From Croceicoccus pelagius (GTDB lineage: Bacteria > Pseudomonadota > Alphaproteobacteria > Sphingomonadales > Sphingomonadaceae), in contig NZ_LYWY01000037.1 of the NCBI RefSeq assembly GCF_001661915.1, positions 186,001 through 250,000 of the forward strand: 64,000 bases of DNA, written 5' to 3'. Positions within the stretch are counted from its first letter, which is position 1. Every line of letters starts with the position of its first letter. A model generated the notes under the pieces. The model searched no databases. It saw only the letters and a program-made list of their open reading frames with translations, and was not told where the DNA came from. Of this stretch, positions 43,757-56,182 are shown piece after piece. A program made the translations under genes and the position numbers.

Positions 43757-44746
43757 ATGACCGACAATTCTTGGCGGATGCCGCCCGAATGGCACGCGCA
43801 GGACTGGATCTGGATCGGCTTTCCGCATGATGCGTCGGAATGGTCGGGCGTGATCGACCAGGCACAGGAGGAAATCGCCGCTTTCGCCAACGCCGTGGCG
43901 GAGACGGGGCAGGAAGTGCGCCTTCTGGTCCGCGACGGCGCGAACGAGATGCGCGCGCGCCAGTTGACGAGTGCAGCGGTCAAGCTGGAACGGCGGGTCT
44001 ATGGCGATGTATGGCTGCGCGATACCGGCCCGCTGGTGCTGTCCGACGGCGCGGGCAATCGCTCGGCACGCCGGTTCGGCTTCAACGGTTGGGGCGGCAA
44101 GTACCTGATGGACGGCGACCAGACCGTGGGTGCGGAACTTGCCCGCGATGCCGGACTGCCGCTGGAAACGTCGGACTGGATCCTCGAAGGCGGAGCGATC
44201 GACGGGGATGGCACGGGGCTGGTCGTCACGACCGAACAGTGCCTGCTCAATACCAATCGCAATCCGCAGATGTCGCGCGATGATATCGAAGGCCGGCTTG
44301 CCGCCGATCTCGGCATGGAACGCGTCGTCTGGCTGGGTGAAGGGCTGCTCAACGATCACACCGATGGCCATGTCGACAATCTTGCCCGATTCGTTGCCGA
44401 AGGGACGCTGGCGCTGCCGGTGCCGACCGGACCGGACGATGCCAACCGCGCGATCTATGCCGATGCGCGTGAGAGGGCGAGGGCGGCGGGTCTGAAAGTC
44501 GTCGACGTGCCTTCGCCCGGCCTCGTCACCTCGGGCGATTTCGTCGAGCCTGCCAGCTACATGAACTTCGCGATCACTACGCACATCGTAGTCGTGCCGA
44601 CTTACGGTACGGTGCACGACGCGGACGGGGTAGCGGCAGTCGACGCACTGTTCCCCGACAGGCGCGCGGTTGGCATTCCGGCACGGGCGGTTCTGGCCGG
44701 CGGCGGCAGCTTCCATTGCGCCAGCCAGCAGATGCCGTCAGTCTGA
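43757..44746 (+). CDS. aguA: agmatine deiminase family protein
   Basis: A 329-residue guanidine-modifying enzyme converting agmatine to N-carbamoylputrescine. The pentein-fold motifs are present: WLRDTGPLVL, FNGWGGKY, ILEGGAIDGDGTG, HTDGHVDNLARF and the catalytic cysteine in GGGSFHCASQQMP (Cys321). Start ATG 43757 has GGAAAG about 8 nt upstream; the frame continues 13 codons further without support. N-carbamoylputrescine amidase (aguB), the usual neighbour, is not in this window. Its stop overlaps the convergent bacteriophytochrome gene by 9 nt. Confidence 0.93.
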   Translation: MTDNSWRMPPEWHAQDWIWIGFPHDASEWSGVIDQAQEEIAAFANAVAETGQEVRLLVRDGANEMRARQLTSAAVKLERRVYGDVWLRDTGPLVLSDGAGNRSARRFGFNGWGGKYLMDGDQTVGAELARDAGLPLETSDWILEGGAIDGDGTGLVVTTEQCLLNTNRNPQMSRDDIEGRLAADLGMERVVWLGEGLLNDHTDGHVDNLARFVAEGTLALPVPTGPDDANRAIYADARERARAAGLKVVDVPSPGLVTSGDFVEPASYMNFAITTHIVVVPTYGTVHDADGVAAVDALFPDRRAVGIPARAVLAGGGSFHCASQQMPSV

Positions 44747-47284
44747 CCCGGCCTCGGGGTTCTTCTGAACCGCGAGTTCGGCGAGCGCCTGCCCCATCTG
44801 TTCGGTGCCATAGGGCTTAACGATCATCGGGACGTGTTGGAACCGCTCGGGCATTACATCCTCGCCGCCATAACCGGATGCAAAGATGAAGGGGATGCCC
44901 GCGTTCATCAGCTTTTCCGCCGTCGGTGAAGAGTTCTCGCGCCCCAGGTTGAAGTCGAGCACGGCAAGATCGATCTGCCGCTCTTCCAGCACCTTTGCCG
45001 CATTGCCGTTGTTCGCAGCAAGGTAGACTTCAGCCGCGCCCAGTTCACGCAGCGAATCTTCCGCATCGAGAGCGATCAGTGCGCTGTCCTCGACCAGCAG
45101 GACATGTTTTCCGGTAATCAGGGCTTCGCCTCCTGCCTTGTTGGCGGGGACCGCCTTGTGAATTTCCTTGCCGCGCGATCGGACGACATAGCGCCCCGGA
45201 ATTACGAACCGTCCTTCGAAACCGGCAGTCTTGTAGAACGTCTGCGCTTCACCGCCGAGTTCGTGGGGAATCGAATTGTCGATCACGGTCGTGCCGAAGC
45301 CGCGCCGCTTGGGCGGCATCACGGCAGGGCCGCCGATCTCGCGCCAGTCGATCGTCAGCGCGCCGTCTTCGCCCACGTCCCAATTGACGTCGACCGAGCC
45401 GCTGTCGCTCAGCGCGCCGTACTTGGCCGCGTTGGTGACGAGTTCGTGGATGACGAGAGCCAGCACAGTGAACGCATCGGGCATGATCGCGATGTCGGGC
45501 CCGTTCATGCGGACCGACTGGCGCTCTTCCTGAAAATAGGCCTTTGCCTCGGTAGCGATCAGGTCTTCCAGCCGCGCCGGCCCCCACTGGTCGGCAGTAA
45601 GCTGGTCATGCGCGCGGGCCAGTGACTGGATGCGCGAATCGAGGGTGTTGATGAAGGCGCCCACGTCGTCCACCTCGCGGCTGGTCTGCCCGACGAGCGC
45701 GCGGATCAGCGCGAGGATGTTGCGGACGCGGTGATTGAGCTCGCTGATGAGCAGCTTCTGCTGCTCGCTCGCGCGGCGGCGGTCTTCGCTCGCCGCCTCG
45801 GTCAGGCGCAGGACGACTTCGAGAAGCGTCGAACGCAGGGTATCGGCCACCCGCATCTCGGCTTCCGAGAACGGGACAGCTTCGCCGCGGACAAGTTCGG
45901 ACCATTCCTCAAAGCTCTTGCGCGGGGTCAGGCGCGCGCCGTTGGGACCGTACTCGATCTCCTTTTCCTGGTTCCCCGCCCAGCGCACCGAGCGCAGGCG
46001 TTCGCCGCGGAAAAGGACGACGTAGTCGCGCGGGCGGCGCGAAATCGGCACCGCAAGAAGACCCGCGGCGCGCGAGCTGTATTCCTCTGCTTCGGGCAGG
46101 ATCTCGCTGATCCGGTTGGTCGTGAAGATCTGGCTTGCCTCACCCCGGTTGAGGACATTGGCAAGGCGGCGGAACTGATCCTCGTTCGGGGTCAGTCCGC
46201 TCAGCGAGATCTTGTCCTCGACGAAGACGCCGACACCGTCTGCGGGGATCGCGTCGAGTACGAGGTCGCCCATCCACTGCGCGTCGGTCAGCCTGTCGGT
46301 GTCTCGCGCAGCGGCGGCCATAAGGCGGTCCGCGACGCGGCGGGCCTTTTCCTCGTAGGCGTTTATTTCCGACCGCAACCGGCTTTCGAGGACGAGCGAG
46401 AACATCTGGCCGAACAGTTCGGCCGCGCTACGCTCGGCAAAGCTGGGCAGCCGAGGGCTGTAGTGGTGGCATGCGAAAAGGCCCCACAGCTTGCCGTCGA
46501 TGATGATCGAGATCGACAGCGAAGCGCGCACGCCCATGTTCTTCAGGTATTCGACATGGATCGGTGATACGGCGCGGAACAGAGAGAGCGAGAGGTCCAG
46601 CGGCTCGGTCTGGGTGACCGGTTCGATCGCCTTGGGCTCGTCGTTTACATCGGCGATGATGCGAAAGACATTGCGAAGGTAAAGCTGGCGCGCCTGTTTC
46701 GGGATATCGGAGGCGGGAAAGTTGAGACCAAGGAAGCTGTCGATCCCCGGCTCAAGCGCCTCTGCCACGACTTCGCCTGATCCGGTGTGGCCGAAGCGAT
46801 AGACCATCACTCGGTCGAAGCCTGTCAGAAGGCGGACCTGCCGCGCGCCTTCGCGCAGTATGTTCTCAATCGTTTCGGTCGACTGGATGCGCGTTATCAT
46901 GCTGCGAACGAGCGAAGAAACCTCGATCTCGTCGCCGCGGGCAGTTTCGCACTCAATAATGATCGAGCGGCCCGAGAAGTGGATCGCGACGTCGAACGAC
47001 TTGGCGTCGGAGATCAGCTTTACCGAGAACAACCGTTCTACCGCATCGTCACCACGAAGGCTGCCAACGCGGGCGCGAAGCGAGTTGAGTGCATGCGGCA
47101 GGAAAATGTCATGCAACGGACGGCCCAGAAGGCCAATCGGCTCGATACCCAGATAGGGTTCGGTATTGGCCGCGCGCTGGATCATCCAGTCCGCGCCGAC
47201 CGCAATCAGGAAGCCGATGGGTTGAATATTGCCGGGAATATGGATCGGTTCACGATCGCAATTGGTCAGGTCAACCGCGTCCAT
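44738..47284 (-). CDS. bphP: bacteriophytochrome with HWE/HisKA_2 kinase and receiver domain
   Basis: An 848-residue red/far-red photoreceptor. Cys9 in LTNCDREPIHIPG is placed as the biliverdin-binding cysteine of bacterial phytochromes. PAS about 12-120; GAF about 135-305 with PASDIP (190-195) and ACHHYSPR (271-278) lining the chromophore; PHY about 310-500 with the tongue motif PRKSF (454-458). Then HisKA_2 with ELNHRVRNILAL (His517), an ATPase domain with VIHELVTNAAKYGA, and a C-terminal receiver with Asp777 in AVLDFNLG. All signature residues are intact, so it should be photoactive. It starts 18 bp after the heme oxygenase gene that makes its chromophore. Confidence 0.96.
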   Translation of the reverse strand: MDAVDLTNCDREPIHIPGNIQPIGFLIAVGADWMIQRAANTEPYLGIEPIGLLGRPLHDIFLPHALNSLRARVGSLRGDDAVERLFSVKLISDAKSFDVAIHFSGRSIIIECETARGDEIEVSSLVRSMITRIQSTETIENILREGARQVRLLTGFDRVMVYRFGHTGSGEVVAEALEPGIDSFLGLNFPASDIPKQARQLYLRNVFRIIADVNDEPKAIEPVTQTEPLDLSLSLFRAVSPIHVEYLKNMGVRASLSISIIIDGKLWGLFACHHYSPRLPSFAERSAAELFGQMFSLVLESRLRSEINAYEEKARRVADRLMAAAARDTDRLTDAQWMGDLVLDAIPADGVGVFVEDKISLSGLTPNEDQFRRLANVLNRGEASQIFTTNRISEILPEAEEYSSRAAGLLAVPISRRPRDYVVLFRGERLRSVRWAGNQEKEIEYGPNGARLTPRKSFEEWSELVRGEAVPFSEAEMRVADTLRSTLLEVVLRLTEAASEDRRRASEQQKLLISELNHRVRNILALIRALVGQTSREVDDVGAFINTLDSRIQSLARAHDQLTADQWGPARLEDLIATEAKAYFQEERQSVRMNGPDIAIMPDAFTVLALVIHELVTNAAKYGALSDSGSVDVNWDVGEDGALTIDWREIGGPAVMPPKRRGFGTTVIDNSIPHELGGEAQTFYKTAGFEGRFVIPGRYVVRSRGKEIHKAVPANKAGGEALITGKHVLLVEDSALIALDAEDSLRELGAAEVYLAANNGNAAKVLEERQIDLAVLDFNLGRENSSPTAEKLMNAGIPFIFASGYGGEDVMPERFQHVPMIVKPYGTEQMGQALAELAVQKNPEAGSD

Positions 47285-47301
47285 GCCCGTTTCGGGTCGG
47301 T

Positions 47302-47931
47302 TCAACGAAGGTCCTCCGTCATCGCGACCGCACCCCTGCGGAATGCGCGGAACGTATCTATAGCCGCGTCGGTGACTTCGTCCAGCCAGTCGGCGCCCGT
47401 GCAGGCATCGTCGAATGCTGCGCAAAACGATTGCCAGTTGCCGCCCATGTCGGGATCGGGCGAAAGGTAGCGGCGCGGCGTGCCTGCGGGAAGCCGATCG
47501 GACAGAACCCTGCCGCCAAGGCGCGAGCCTTCGAGCACATATTGCACGCCCCATGCCGTGACCGGGGTGACTGAAAAGGCGATCATTGGCGCAGGCAGCG
47601 GAATGCCGAGCGCGGCGAGATCGTCGGCAAGACGCGGATAGCGCGGATGCCAACCCTGCCAGCCGAGGCCCGTTACGCGCAATTCAAGACGCGGCAGCGC
47701 CATGGCATGTGCGGTCAGGAAAGCGCGGTAATGGTCGATATTCTCAAGATCGAACGGCGCGAAAGCCGCCTCTGTCGCCTCGTGCTCTTCGCGCGTGCGG
47801 TCGCGCAGCACGAAGCGCGCGGTGCGTCCGCGATTCTCAAGCTCTGTCACAATGGCTTCGGCGTCTGCCGCGCTTTCGCGGGCAGGCGCCGTGTTGCGAT
47901 ACTGGGTTTGGGTAAACTGCGACCCGTCCAT
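47302..47931 (-). CDS. bphO: biliverdin-producing heme oxygenase
   Basis: A 209-residue BphO-type heme oxygenase that opens heme to biliverdin, the chromophore of the phytochrome encoded next. LRDRTREEHEATEAAF carries the proximal heme ligand (His50). The C-terminal half has AWGVQYVLEGSRLGGRVLSDR, the family distal-helix pattern with glycines over the heme, and WQSFCAAFDDA. Start: ATG 47931 is used; it lacks a good ribosome binding site, and TTG 47985, overlapping the upstream gene by 35 nt, is an alternative. Coupled with bphP downstream. Confidence 0.93.
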   Translation of the reverse strand: MDGSQFTQTQYRNTAPARESAADAEAIVTELENRGRTARFVLRDRTREEHEATEAAFAPFDLENIDHYRAFLTAHAMALPRLELRVTGLGWQGWHPRYPRLADDLAALGIPLPAPMIAFSVTPVTAWGVQYVLEGSRLGGRVLSDRLPAGTPRRYLSPDPDMGGNWQSFCAAFDDACTGADWLDEVTDAAIDTFRAFRRGAVAMTEDLR

Positions 47932-47950
47932 CAATAGACGTACTTTCTGA

Positions 47951-48358
47951 TCAGTCGGAGAGGAGGACTTTTTCGATCCTCGCAACAGGCTCGCCCGTCA
48001 GCGTCTTTGCCTCTTCGGCAACGAGCACGGCTTCAAGCGACTTGTGATAGTGGCGGCGCATTTCACCCAGCGTTTTGGGATCGGCGGCAATGGCCAGCTT
48101 GTCGATCTTGCCCTGCAGGACGGCCTGATTGAGATATTCCGCAACGGCGGCCGCATGGGCCAATTCGTTGAGATCCGTGCTGCCCTTGCGTTGGCCGATA
48201 TCGTCCTGGTGACGCACGCCTGCGCTGTAGTTCGTGCCCTCCACGTCGGGACGGTCGATAGCGGTCAGGGAGGGCGAGTTGGGCGAACCGTCGTTGCGCA
48301 TCAGGGTGAAGCTGGCGCCATCGACGATGGCGAGATGAGCCTTGTGCGGCAGTCGCAT
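47951..48358 (-). CDS. host attachment family protein (baeRF-type release-factor-like domain)
   Basis: A 135-residue protein of the family annotated as required for attachment to host cells, now grouped with archaeo-eukaryotic release-factor-like (baeRF) domains. Seen: KAHLAIVDGASFTLMRNDG at the start, a loop with NYSAGVRHQDD, the helix DLNELAHAAAVAEYLNQAV and LAIAADPKTLGEMRRHYH. The GGQ loop of true release factors is absent. A strong AAAGGA ribosome binding site precedes ATG 48358. It is the first gene in a cluster with bphO and bphP, 19 bp from bphO, which is unexpected for this family. Confidence 0.85.
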   Translation of the reverse strand: MRLPHKAHLAIVDGASFTLMRNDGSPNSPSLTAIDRPDVEGTNYSAGVRHQDDIGQRKGSTDLNELAHAAAVAEYLNQAVLQGKIDKLAIAADPKTLGEMRRHYHKSLEAVLVAEEAKTLTGEPVARIEKVLLSD

Positions 48359-48522
48359 GAGTCGTCCTTTTCGGATTGTTCGCGTTATCGTTCCCTTTGG
48401 CAACGCGTGAAGCGGTGTAAGTGTCCCGCTGGGCGTAAAATTCGATGTTAAGTTGCCAAATCTGCCGCAGGGCGGTGCAACACCGGGGCAAGTCCGTTCA
48501 AATCACTTGCAACTCTGCCACG

Positions 48523-48561
48523 AAAAGGGCCGCCGGACCCGTGTCCGGCGGCCCTGTTTTT
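48523..48561. terminator. terminator downstream of groEL, usable in both directions
   Basis: gggccgccggac-ccgt-gtccggcggccc is a perfect 12-bp stem (48527-48538 with 48543-48554) with four A on the left and five T on the right. On the minus strand it ends the groES-groEL transcript, 24 bp past the groEL stop; the T run on the plus side would also stop plus-strand readthrough. Confidence 0.88.
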
Positions 48562-48584
48562 CGAGCCTTGGATGGCGCGGAGGC

Positions 48585-50264
<1,680 letters not shown>

Positions 50265-50285
50265 TCAGAAGGTTCGCGAAAATGC

Positions 50286-50573
50286 TCAGGCCATGACGCC
50301 GAGCAGGTCGCTTTCCTTCATGATGAGCAGGTCCTTGCCGTCGACCTTGACTTCGGTGCCCGACCACTTTCCGAAAAGGACGCGGTCGCCTTCCTTGACG
50401 TCGAGCGGGGTGACGGTGCCGTTTTCCGAACGGGTGCCGGTGCCGACTGCCACGATACGCCCCTCAGAGGGCTTTTCCTTGGCGCTGTCGGGGATGATGA
50501 TCCCACCGGCGGTCTTTTCTTCGGCTTCGATGCGTTCGACCAGTACGCGGTCGTGCAGCGGACGGAATGCCAT
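50286..50573 (-). CDS. groS: co-chaperonin GroES
   Basis: The 10-kDa lid of the GroEL chamber, 95 residues, the normal length. [20 protein letters not shown] at the start, the mobile loop [16 protein letters not shown] that contacts GroEL, and KYGG-region equivalent [21 protein letters not shown] at the end. ATG 50573 is preceded by GGAAGAGG. An extra six-codon upstream extension of the open frame is not used. Confidence 0.98.
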   Translation of the reverse strand: MAFRPLHDRVLVERIEAEEKTAGGIIIPDSAKEKPSEGRIVAVGTGTRSENGTVTPLDVKEGDRVLFGKWSGTEVKVDGKDLLIMKESDLLGVMA

Positions 50574-50612
50574 GATGATGACCTCTTCCAATTAAAGGGT
50601 TGGTTATTGCGA

Positions 50613-50639
50613 TTGGCACTCCCGCGTGGAGAGTGCCAG
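50613..50639 (-). promoter_or_regulatory. CIRCE operator (HrcA site) of groES-groEL
   Basis: ttggcactc-N9-gagtgccag, a 9-9-9 inverted repeat matching the CIRCE consensus TTAGCACTC-N9-GAGTGCTAA with compensating changes in the outer bases. It lies 40 bp before the groES ATG, at the predicted transcript start. Binding of the heat-labile repressor HrcA there would block transcription at normal temperature. Confidence 0.95.
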
Positions 50640-50647
50640 CGGGGCTG

Positions 50648-50676
50648 GATATGGTCGGGGTGAACGTGGTCGTCAA
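50648..50676 (-). promoter_or_regulatory. groES-groEL promoter
   Basis: On the minus strand a -35 TTGACG (50676-50671), a 17-nt spacer and a -10 CATATC (50653-50648). The -10 region reads CCCGACCATAT, which also resembles a heat-shock sigma-32 -10 box. The predicted start near 50641 is directly upstream of CIRCE. Confidence 0.65.
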
Positions 50677-50742
50677 GCGGCGTTCATCAAGTTTTTTTGA
50701 GACGGGCCGTGGTCTGCTTGCAGCCGGGCGTTCGTGGCGGAT

Positions 50743-52146
50743 CTATCGCCCGCCACTGACAAGCCCGAGACTCTCGCGCCGGTGCCAGCGCCAGCCCAGT
50801 AGGGCCGAGGTGACGATCAGCCCGACGGCAAGACCGATCCAGACGCCCAGTCCGCCCAATTCGGTGTGGAAGCCCAGATAGTAGGCCGTTCCGAACCCGA
50901 AGATCCAATAGCCGATCACGGCAAGGATGAAGGGCACCCGCGTATCGGACAGACCGCGCAGGAGCCCTGCCAGAACCACTTGCGCGCCGTCGAACAACTG
51001 GAACGCGGCGGCGACGACCAGATAAGTTACCGCAAGCGGCACGACATCCGCATTGGCGGGCGCGTCGACATCGAAGAACAACGACAGCAGCACCTTGGGA
51101 ATACCGATCATCGCCGCCGCGAACAGCCCGGCAAAACCGATCACGACCCAGACGACCGCCAGCCCGGCGCGGTGTATGCCCTCTCTCGATCCGGCGCCGT
51201 TGTGCAGTCCGACACGGATCGTAGCCGCCGTCGCGATGCCCATCGGCACCTGAAACGCCAGCGCGCCCAGTTGCAAGGCCACGGTATGCGCCGCCAGTTC
51301 CAGCATTCCGATCGCGCCCATCAGGTATGCGGCGCCGGAAAACAGCCCGCCCTCGGCCAGAGTGATCGCTCCGATCGGCAGGCCGACGCGCCACAATTCG
51401 TGCAATCGCTGCCAGTCGGGCCGCCACAGGCGCCCGAACAGGTAGTGTCGCCGCATCCTCCGGTCCGACTGGATGATCGCGACATAGGCGGCCAGCACGA
51501 CCAGAGACGTGATTACGCTGGCAATCGCCGCGCCCTTCAGGCCAAGCGCCGGAAAGCCCCAGTTGCCGAAGATCAGAAGCCAGTTGCCGATGAAGTTCAC
51601 GATCAGGGCCAGAACCGTCACCCAGGTCGCGATCACGGCACGGTCCATCGTCGATACGAAGATTCGCAAGGCTGCGGCCGCCAGCACCGGGATCGCCGCA
51701 GGGGACAGCCAGCGCAGGTACTCGCCCGCCATCGCGGCAATCTGTTCGCTCTGCCCGGTCAGCAGCATGAACTGTTCGGCAAGGTTGGACCCCGCCATTA
51801 CCGCGATGCCCGCCAGAACCGACAGCCAAAGCGCCATGCGGAAAGACCGCCGCACTTCGCGAACCGCGTGGCGGCCCCGTCCCAGCGCGGTGGCGGCCAT
51901 CGGGGCGACCGCGCTGATGAGCCCCATCGTGCACCACAGCATCAGGCCATAACTGGATACCGCCAGTGTGCTGGCTGCCAGTTCCTGTGTCCCGATCCGC
52001 GCGATGAACAGCACGTCGATGGTATAGACCGCCATCTGCAACAGGTTCGCCGCCGCCAGCGGCACGGCCAGTCGCGCCGTCGCGCCGAATTCGGCGCGCA
52101 GCGAAGCCGCATCGTGGCGAGTCGGGGAGAGGGCTGCGTCAGTCAT
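50743..52146 (-). CDS. MATE family multidrug/cation antiporter
   Basis: A 467-residue membrane protein with twelve hydrophobic helices in two similar halves, of the MATE (NorM-like) family of Na+/H+-driven exporters. Seen: LAVPLAAANLLQMAVYTIDVLFIARIG in helix 1-2, VPMGIATAATIRVGLHNGAG and GAQVVLAGLLRGLSDTRVPF in the second half, all typical. ATG 52146 fits the start of the first helix. Substrate unknown. It is divergent from the PagL-like gene; the 230-bp gap has no other gene. Confidence 0.92.
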   Translation of the reverse strand: MTDAALSPTRHDAASLRAEFGATARLAVPLAAANLLQMAVYTIDVLFIARIGTQELAASTLAVSSYGLMLWCTMGLISAVAPMAATALGRGRHAVREVRRSFRMALWLSVLAGIAVMAGSNLAEQFMLLTGQSEQIAAMAGEYLRWLSPAAIPVLAAAALRIFVSTMDRAVIATWVTVLALIVNFIGNWLLIFGNWGFPALGLKGAAIASVITSLVVLAAYVAIIQSDRRMRRHYLFGRLWRPDWQRLHELWRVGLPIGAITLAEGGLFSGAAYLMGAIGMLELAAHTVALQLGALAFQVPMGIATAATIRVGLHNGAGSREGIHRAGLAVVWVVIGFAGLFAAAMIGIPKVLLSLFFDVDAPANADVVPLAVTYLVVAAAFQLFDGAQVVLAGLLRGLSDTRVPFILAVIGYWIFGFGTAYYLGFHTELGGLGVWIGLAVGLIVTSALLGWRWHRRESLGLVSGGR

Positions 52147-52376
52147 AAAGCCGGCCCGGTTAGGCGAGGTCGGTGACGGGGGAAAGACAAATCGATTACG
52201 CTGCTTCTTTGCGCACATGGGACAAGGCAAGCGGGCAACACACCGGTCGCAGAACGCCCCTGACGGGCAGCGCCAGCGAAAGTCATGCGGCCAACCGACG
52301 TCGTCGGTTTAGATATCTGGAACCTGTTCGCGTGATCTTGCGGAACGTCATGCGCTTCATGAGGGTTTGAGAGTGA

Positions 52377-52913
52377 ATGACCCGTTTCGCACTCATCCCG
52401 CTCTTGTCCGGTATCGTCCTTCTGGCCACTCCGGCGCAGGCCGACGAAATCTTCATCGGAGCCTACGCGCACGCCGTAGACACGCCCTTCACCTTCGAGA
52501 CCGGTGAGGGTGGCGTCGACGGCGTAATCGGATATCGCTTCGACCGGATCGGGGCGCTGGACTTCGTCGGCAAGCCCGCTCCCTACGTGCTGGGCTCGGT
52601 AAACAGCGACGGCGGTACGAACTTCGCCGCAGTGGGCCTCAGCTGGAAGATCGGCAAAGGGCCGGTCTACGTGCGCCCCGCTGTCGGCATCGCCATCCAC
52701 GACGGGCCGGAAGAAAAAATCGCGCCCGACGGCCGCCATCTCGAACTCGGCAGCCGTGTCCTTTTCGAACCCGAAATCGCCATCGGGACCCGGATCGACG
52801 AACGCTTCTCGATCGAGGCAAGCTGGATGCACGTCAGCCACGCGCGCCTGTTCAATTCGGGCCAGAACCCGGGAATCGACATGATGGGCGTGCGCCTTAA
52901 CTACCGGCTCTGA
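52377..52913 (+). CDS. PagL-like lipid A 3-O-deacylase (acyloxyacyl hydrolase family)
   Basis: A 178-residue exported beta-barrel enzyme. Signal peptide 1-22 (ending TPAQA), then alternating amphipathic strands, and a C-terminal segment ASWMHVSHARLFNSGQNPGID with the His-x-Ser pair (HVS) of the PagL active site; the chain ends in the aromatic-poor but membrane-strand-like GVRLNYRL. PagL removes the 3-O-linked acyl chain of lipid A in the outer membrane. The ribosome binding site is weak. It overlaps nothing; a small convergent gene ends 5 bp after it. Confidence 0.85.
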   Translation: MTRFALIPLLSGIVLLATPAQADEIFIGAYAHAVDTPFTFETGEGGVDGVIGYRFDRIGALDFVGKPAPYVLGSVNSDGGTNFAAVGLSWKIGKGPVYVRPAVGIAIHDGPEEKIAPDGRHLELGSRVLFEPEIAIGTRIDERFSIEASWMHVSHARLFNSGQNPGIDMMGVRLNYRL

Positions 52914-52917
52914 CCGG

Positions 52918-53166
52918 TCACTCGATCGTTAGTCGCGCGATCCAGTTGTCGCCTTCGGGTTCGTCGAAACGGTCGATCCGCGAATAGGGCGGGCCGACGG
53001 GAATGGCCTGTCCGTCGCGGGTGTGGAGGATAATGCGTTTCTGACCGTTTAGCGCAGAACTTGTTGCAGGCGCCGGGGGCGCGGGCGGTGCAGGCTGTAC
53101 CATCACCACAGGTGCCGCCAAGAGCGCCACGAAAGAACCGCTGACGGGCCTGATAAGCCTGTGCAT
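52918..53166 (-). CDS. small exported protein, unknown function
   Basis: An 82-residue protein with an N-terminal signal peptide (MHRLIRPVSGSFVALLAAPVV), a Pro/Ala-rich linker (QPAPPAPPAPATS) and a short C-terminal region RIILHTRDGQAIPVGPPYSR ending in acidic residues. The codon pattern and the signal peptide support it over the competing longer frame. It is convergent with the PagL-like gene. Function unknown. Confidence 0.6.
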   Translation of the reverse strand: MHRLIRPVSGSFVALLAAPVVMVQPAPPAPPAPATSSALNGQKRIILHTRDGQAIPVGPPYSRIDRFDEPEGDNWIARLTIE

Positions 53167-53336
53167 CCCATTCCCCTCGATTCTTTGGCGATGAGGCTAT
53201 CACGCCCGCGCGGCGCGGCCTCTGGGCCGAAAGTGCAACGCGGCGGTGCATTTCGCCGACGCTATCCACGGCTTTGCCCCCTTTGCTGGGCGCAGGCGGT
53301 TTTCCTGCGGCCCCAAGGTCTGGCAAAGGCTCGTGC

Positions 53337-55223
<1,887 letters not shown>

Positions 55224-55245
55224 TTTGTTTGCGGGTTCCTCGTTT

Positions 55246-55277
55246 CTGATATAAAAGTGATATCATATTTATATCAG
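55246..55277. promoter_or_regulatory. 32-bp palindrome upstream of the SPFH gene, candidate operator
   Basis: A 32-bp AT-rich palindrome with 28 symmetric positions: ctgatataaa (55246-55255) pairs with tttatatcag (55268-55277), and tgatatca (55258-55265) is centred on the same axis. The motif TGATAT recurs at 11-bp spacing, one helical turn, so it could bind a tetramer of a ribbon-helix-helix protein. It ends 14 bp before the SPFH start codon and overlaps the ribosome binding region, a strong position for repression. The RHH protein encoded two genes down is the obvious candidate binder. Confidence 0.7.
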
Positions 55278-55291
55278 AACGGGGGAATCAT

Positions 55292-56173
55292 ATGGAACTC
55301 AAATCAATGGAAGCCAGCCACGAGACCGGTGCCAGCACCGCGAGTGGCTACCCGGTCCTGCTCATTATTCTGCTCGGCCTTGTGGCCATCGTCTGGGGCC
55401 TGTTCGGCAGTTACGAACCGATGCTCGTGCCGATCATCGTCGGCGCACTCGTGCTCGCGTTCTTCTCGTCCGGTTTCTATATGCTGCAGCCGAACCAGGC
55501 CGCGGTCATCACGCTGTTCGGCTCCTATCGCGGGACGGATCGCAGTCATGGCCTGCGCTGGGTCTGGCCGTGGATGGGGCGCAAGAAGATATCGGCGCGT
55601 GCGAACAACATCCATTCGGACCGCATCAAGATCAACGACTTGCGCGGCAACCCGATAGAGATCGCTTGCAATGTCGTGTGGCGCGTGCGCGATACGGCGC
55701 AGGCCAGCTTTGACGTCGACGACTATCGCGAATTCGTGAACATCCAGATCGAGGCGGGCCTGCGCACTGTCGGTTCGCGCCACCCCTATGATGACATCGA
55801 GGAAGGCGAGACGACGCTGCGCGGTGATGGCGACCAGGTGAACGCCGAACTGCTGACCGAGCTGAACGAGCGTCTGAAGGTAGCCGGTATCGTGGTGGAC
55901 GAGGCGGGGCTTACCCACCTTGCCTATGCGCCCGAAATTGCCGGCGCCATGTTGCGCCGCCAGCAGGCCGAGGCAGTCATCGCCGCGCGGGCCAAGCTGG
56001 TTCTGGGTGCGGTCTCGATGGTGGAAATGGCGCTGGCCAAGCTGTCCGAAGACGGCATCGTGCATCTCGACGACGAACGCCGTGCGGCAATGGTCTCCAA
56101 CCTGATGGTCGTGCTTTGCGGTGAACGCGACACGCAGCCGATCGTCAACACCGGCACGCTCTACAACCATTAA
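55292..56173 (+). CDS. SPFH/band 7 (stomatin-like) membrane protein
   Basis: A 293-residue protein with two close membrane helices (about 20-40 and 44-66), then the SPFH domain ([59 protein letters not shown]) and a coiled helical C-terminus ([28 protein letters not shown]). Band 7 proteins scaffold membrane microdomains or protease complexes. A strong ggggga ribosome binding site sits 6 nt upstream of the ATG. It is followed 9 bp later by a GTG-started RHH gene, so the two form one unit behind a 32-bp palindrome. Confidence 0.92.
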   Translation: MELKSMEASHETGASTASGYPVLLIILLGLVAIVWGLFGSYEPMLVPIIVGALVLAFFSSGFYMLQPNQAAVITLFGSYRGTDRSHGLRWVWPWMGRKKISARANNIHSDRIKINDLRGNPIEIACNVVWRVRDTAQASFDVDDYREFVNIQIEAGLRTVGSRHPYDDIEEGETTLRGDGDQVNAELLTELNERLKVAGIVVDEAGLTHLAYAPEIAGAMLRRQQAEAVIAARAKLVLGAVSMVEMALAKLSEDGIVHLDDERRAAMVSNLMVVLCGERDTQPIVNTGTLYNH

Positions 56174-56182
56174 GAGCAACCG

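Noticed and set aside
52342..52367. EcfG-like promoter GGAAC-N17-GGTT before the PagL-like gene
   Set aside because: The predicted transcript start would be only a few bases before the ATG, and the -10 variant is weak; chance match is as likely.
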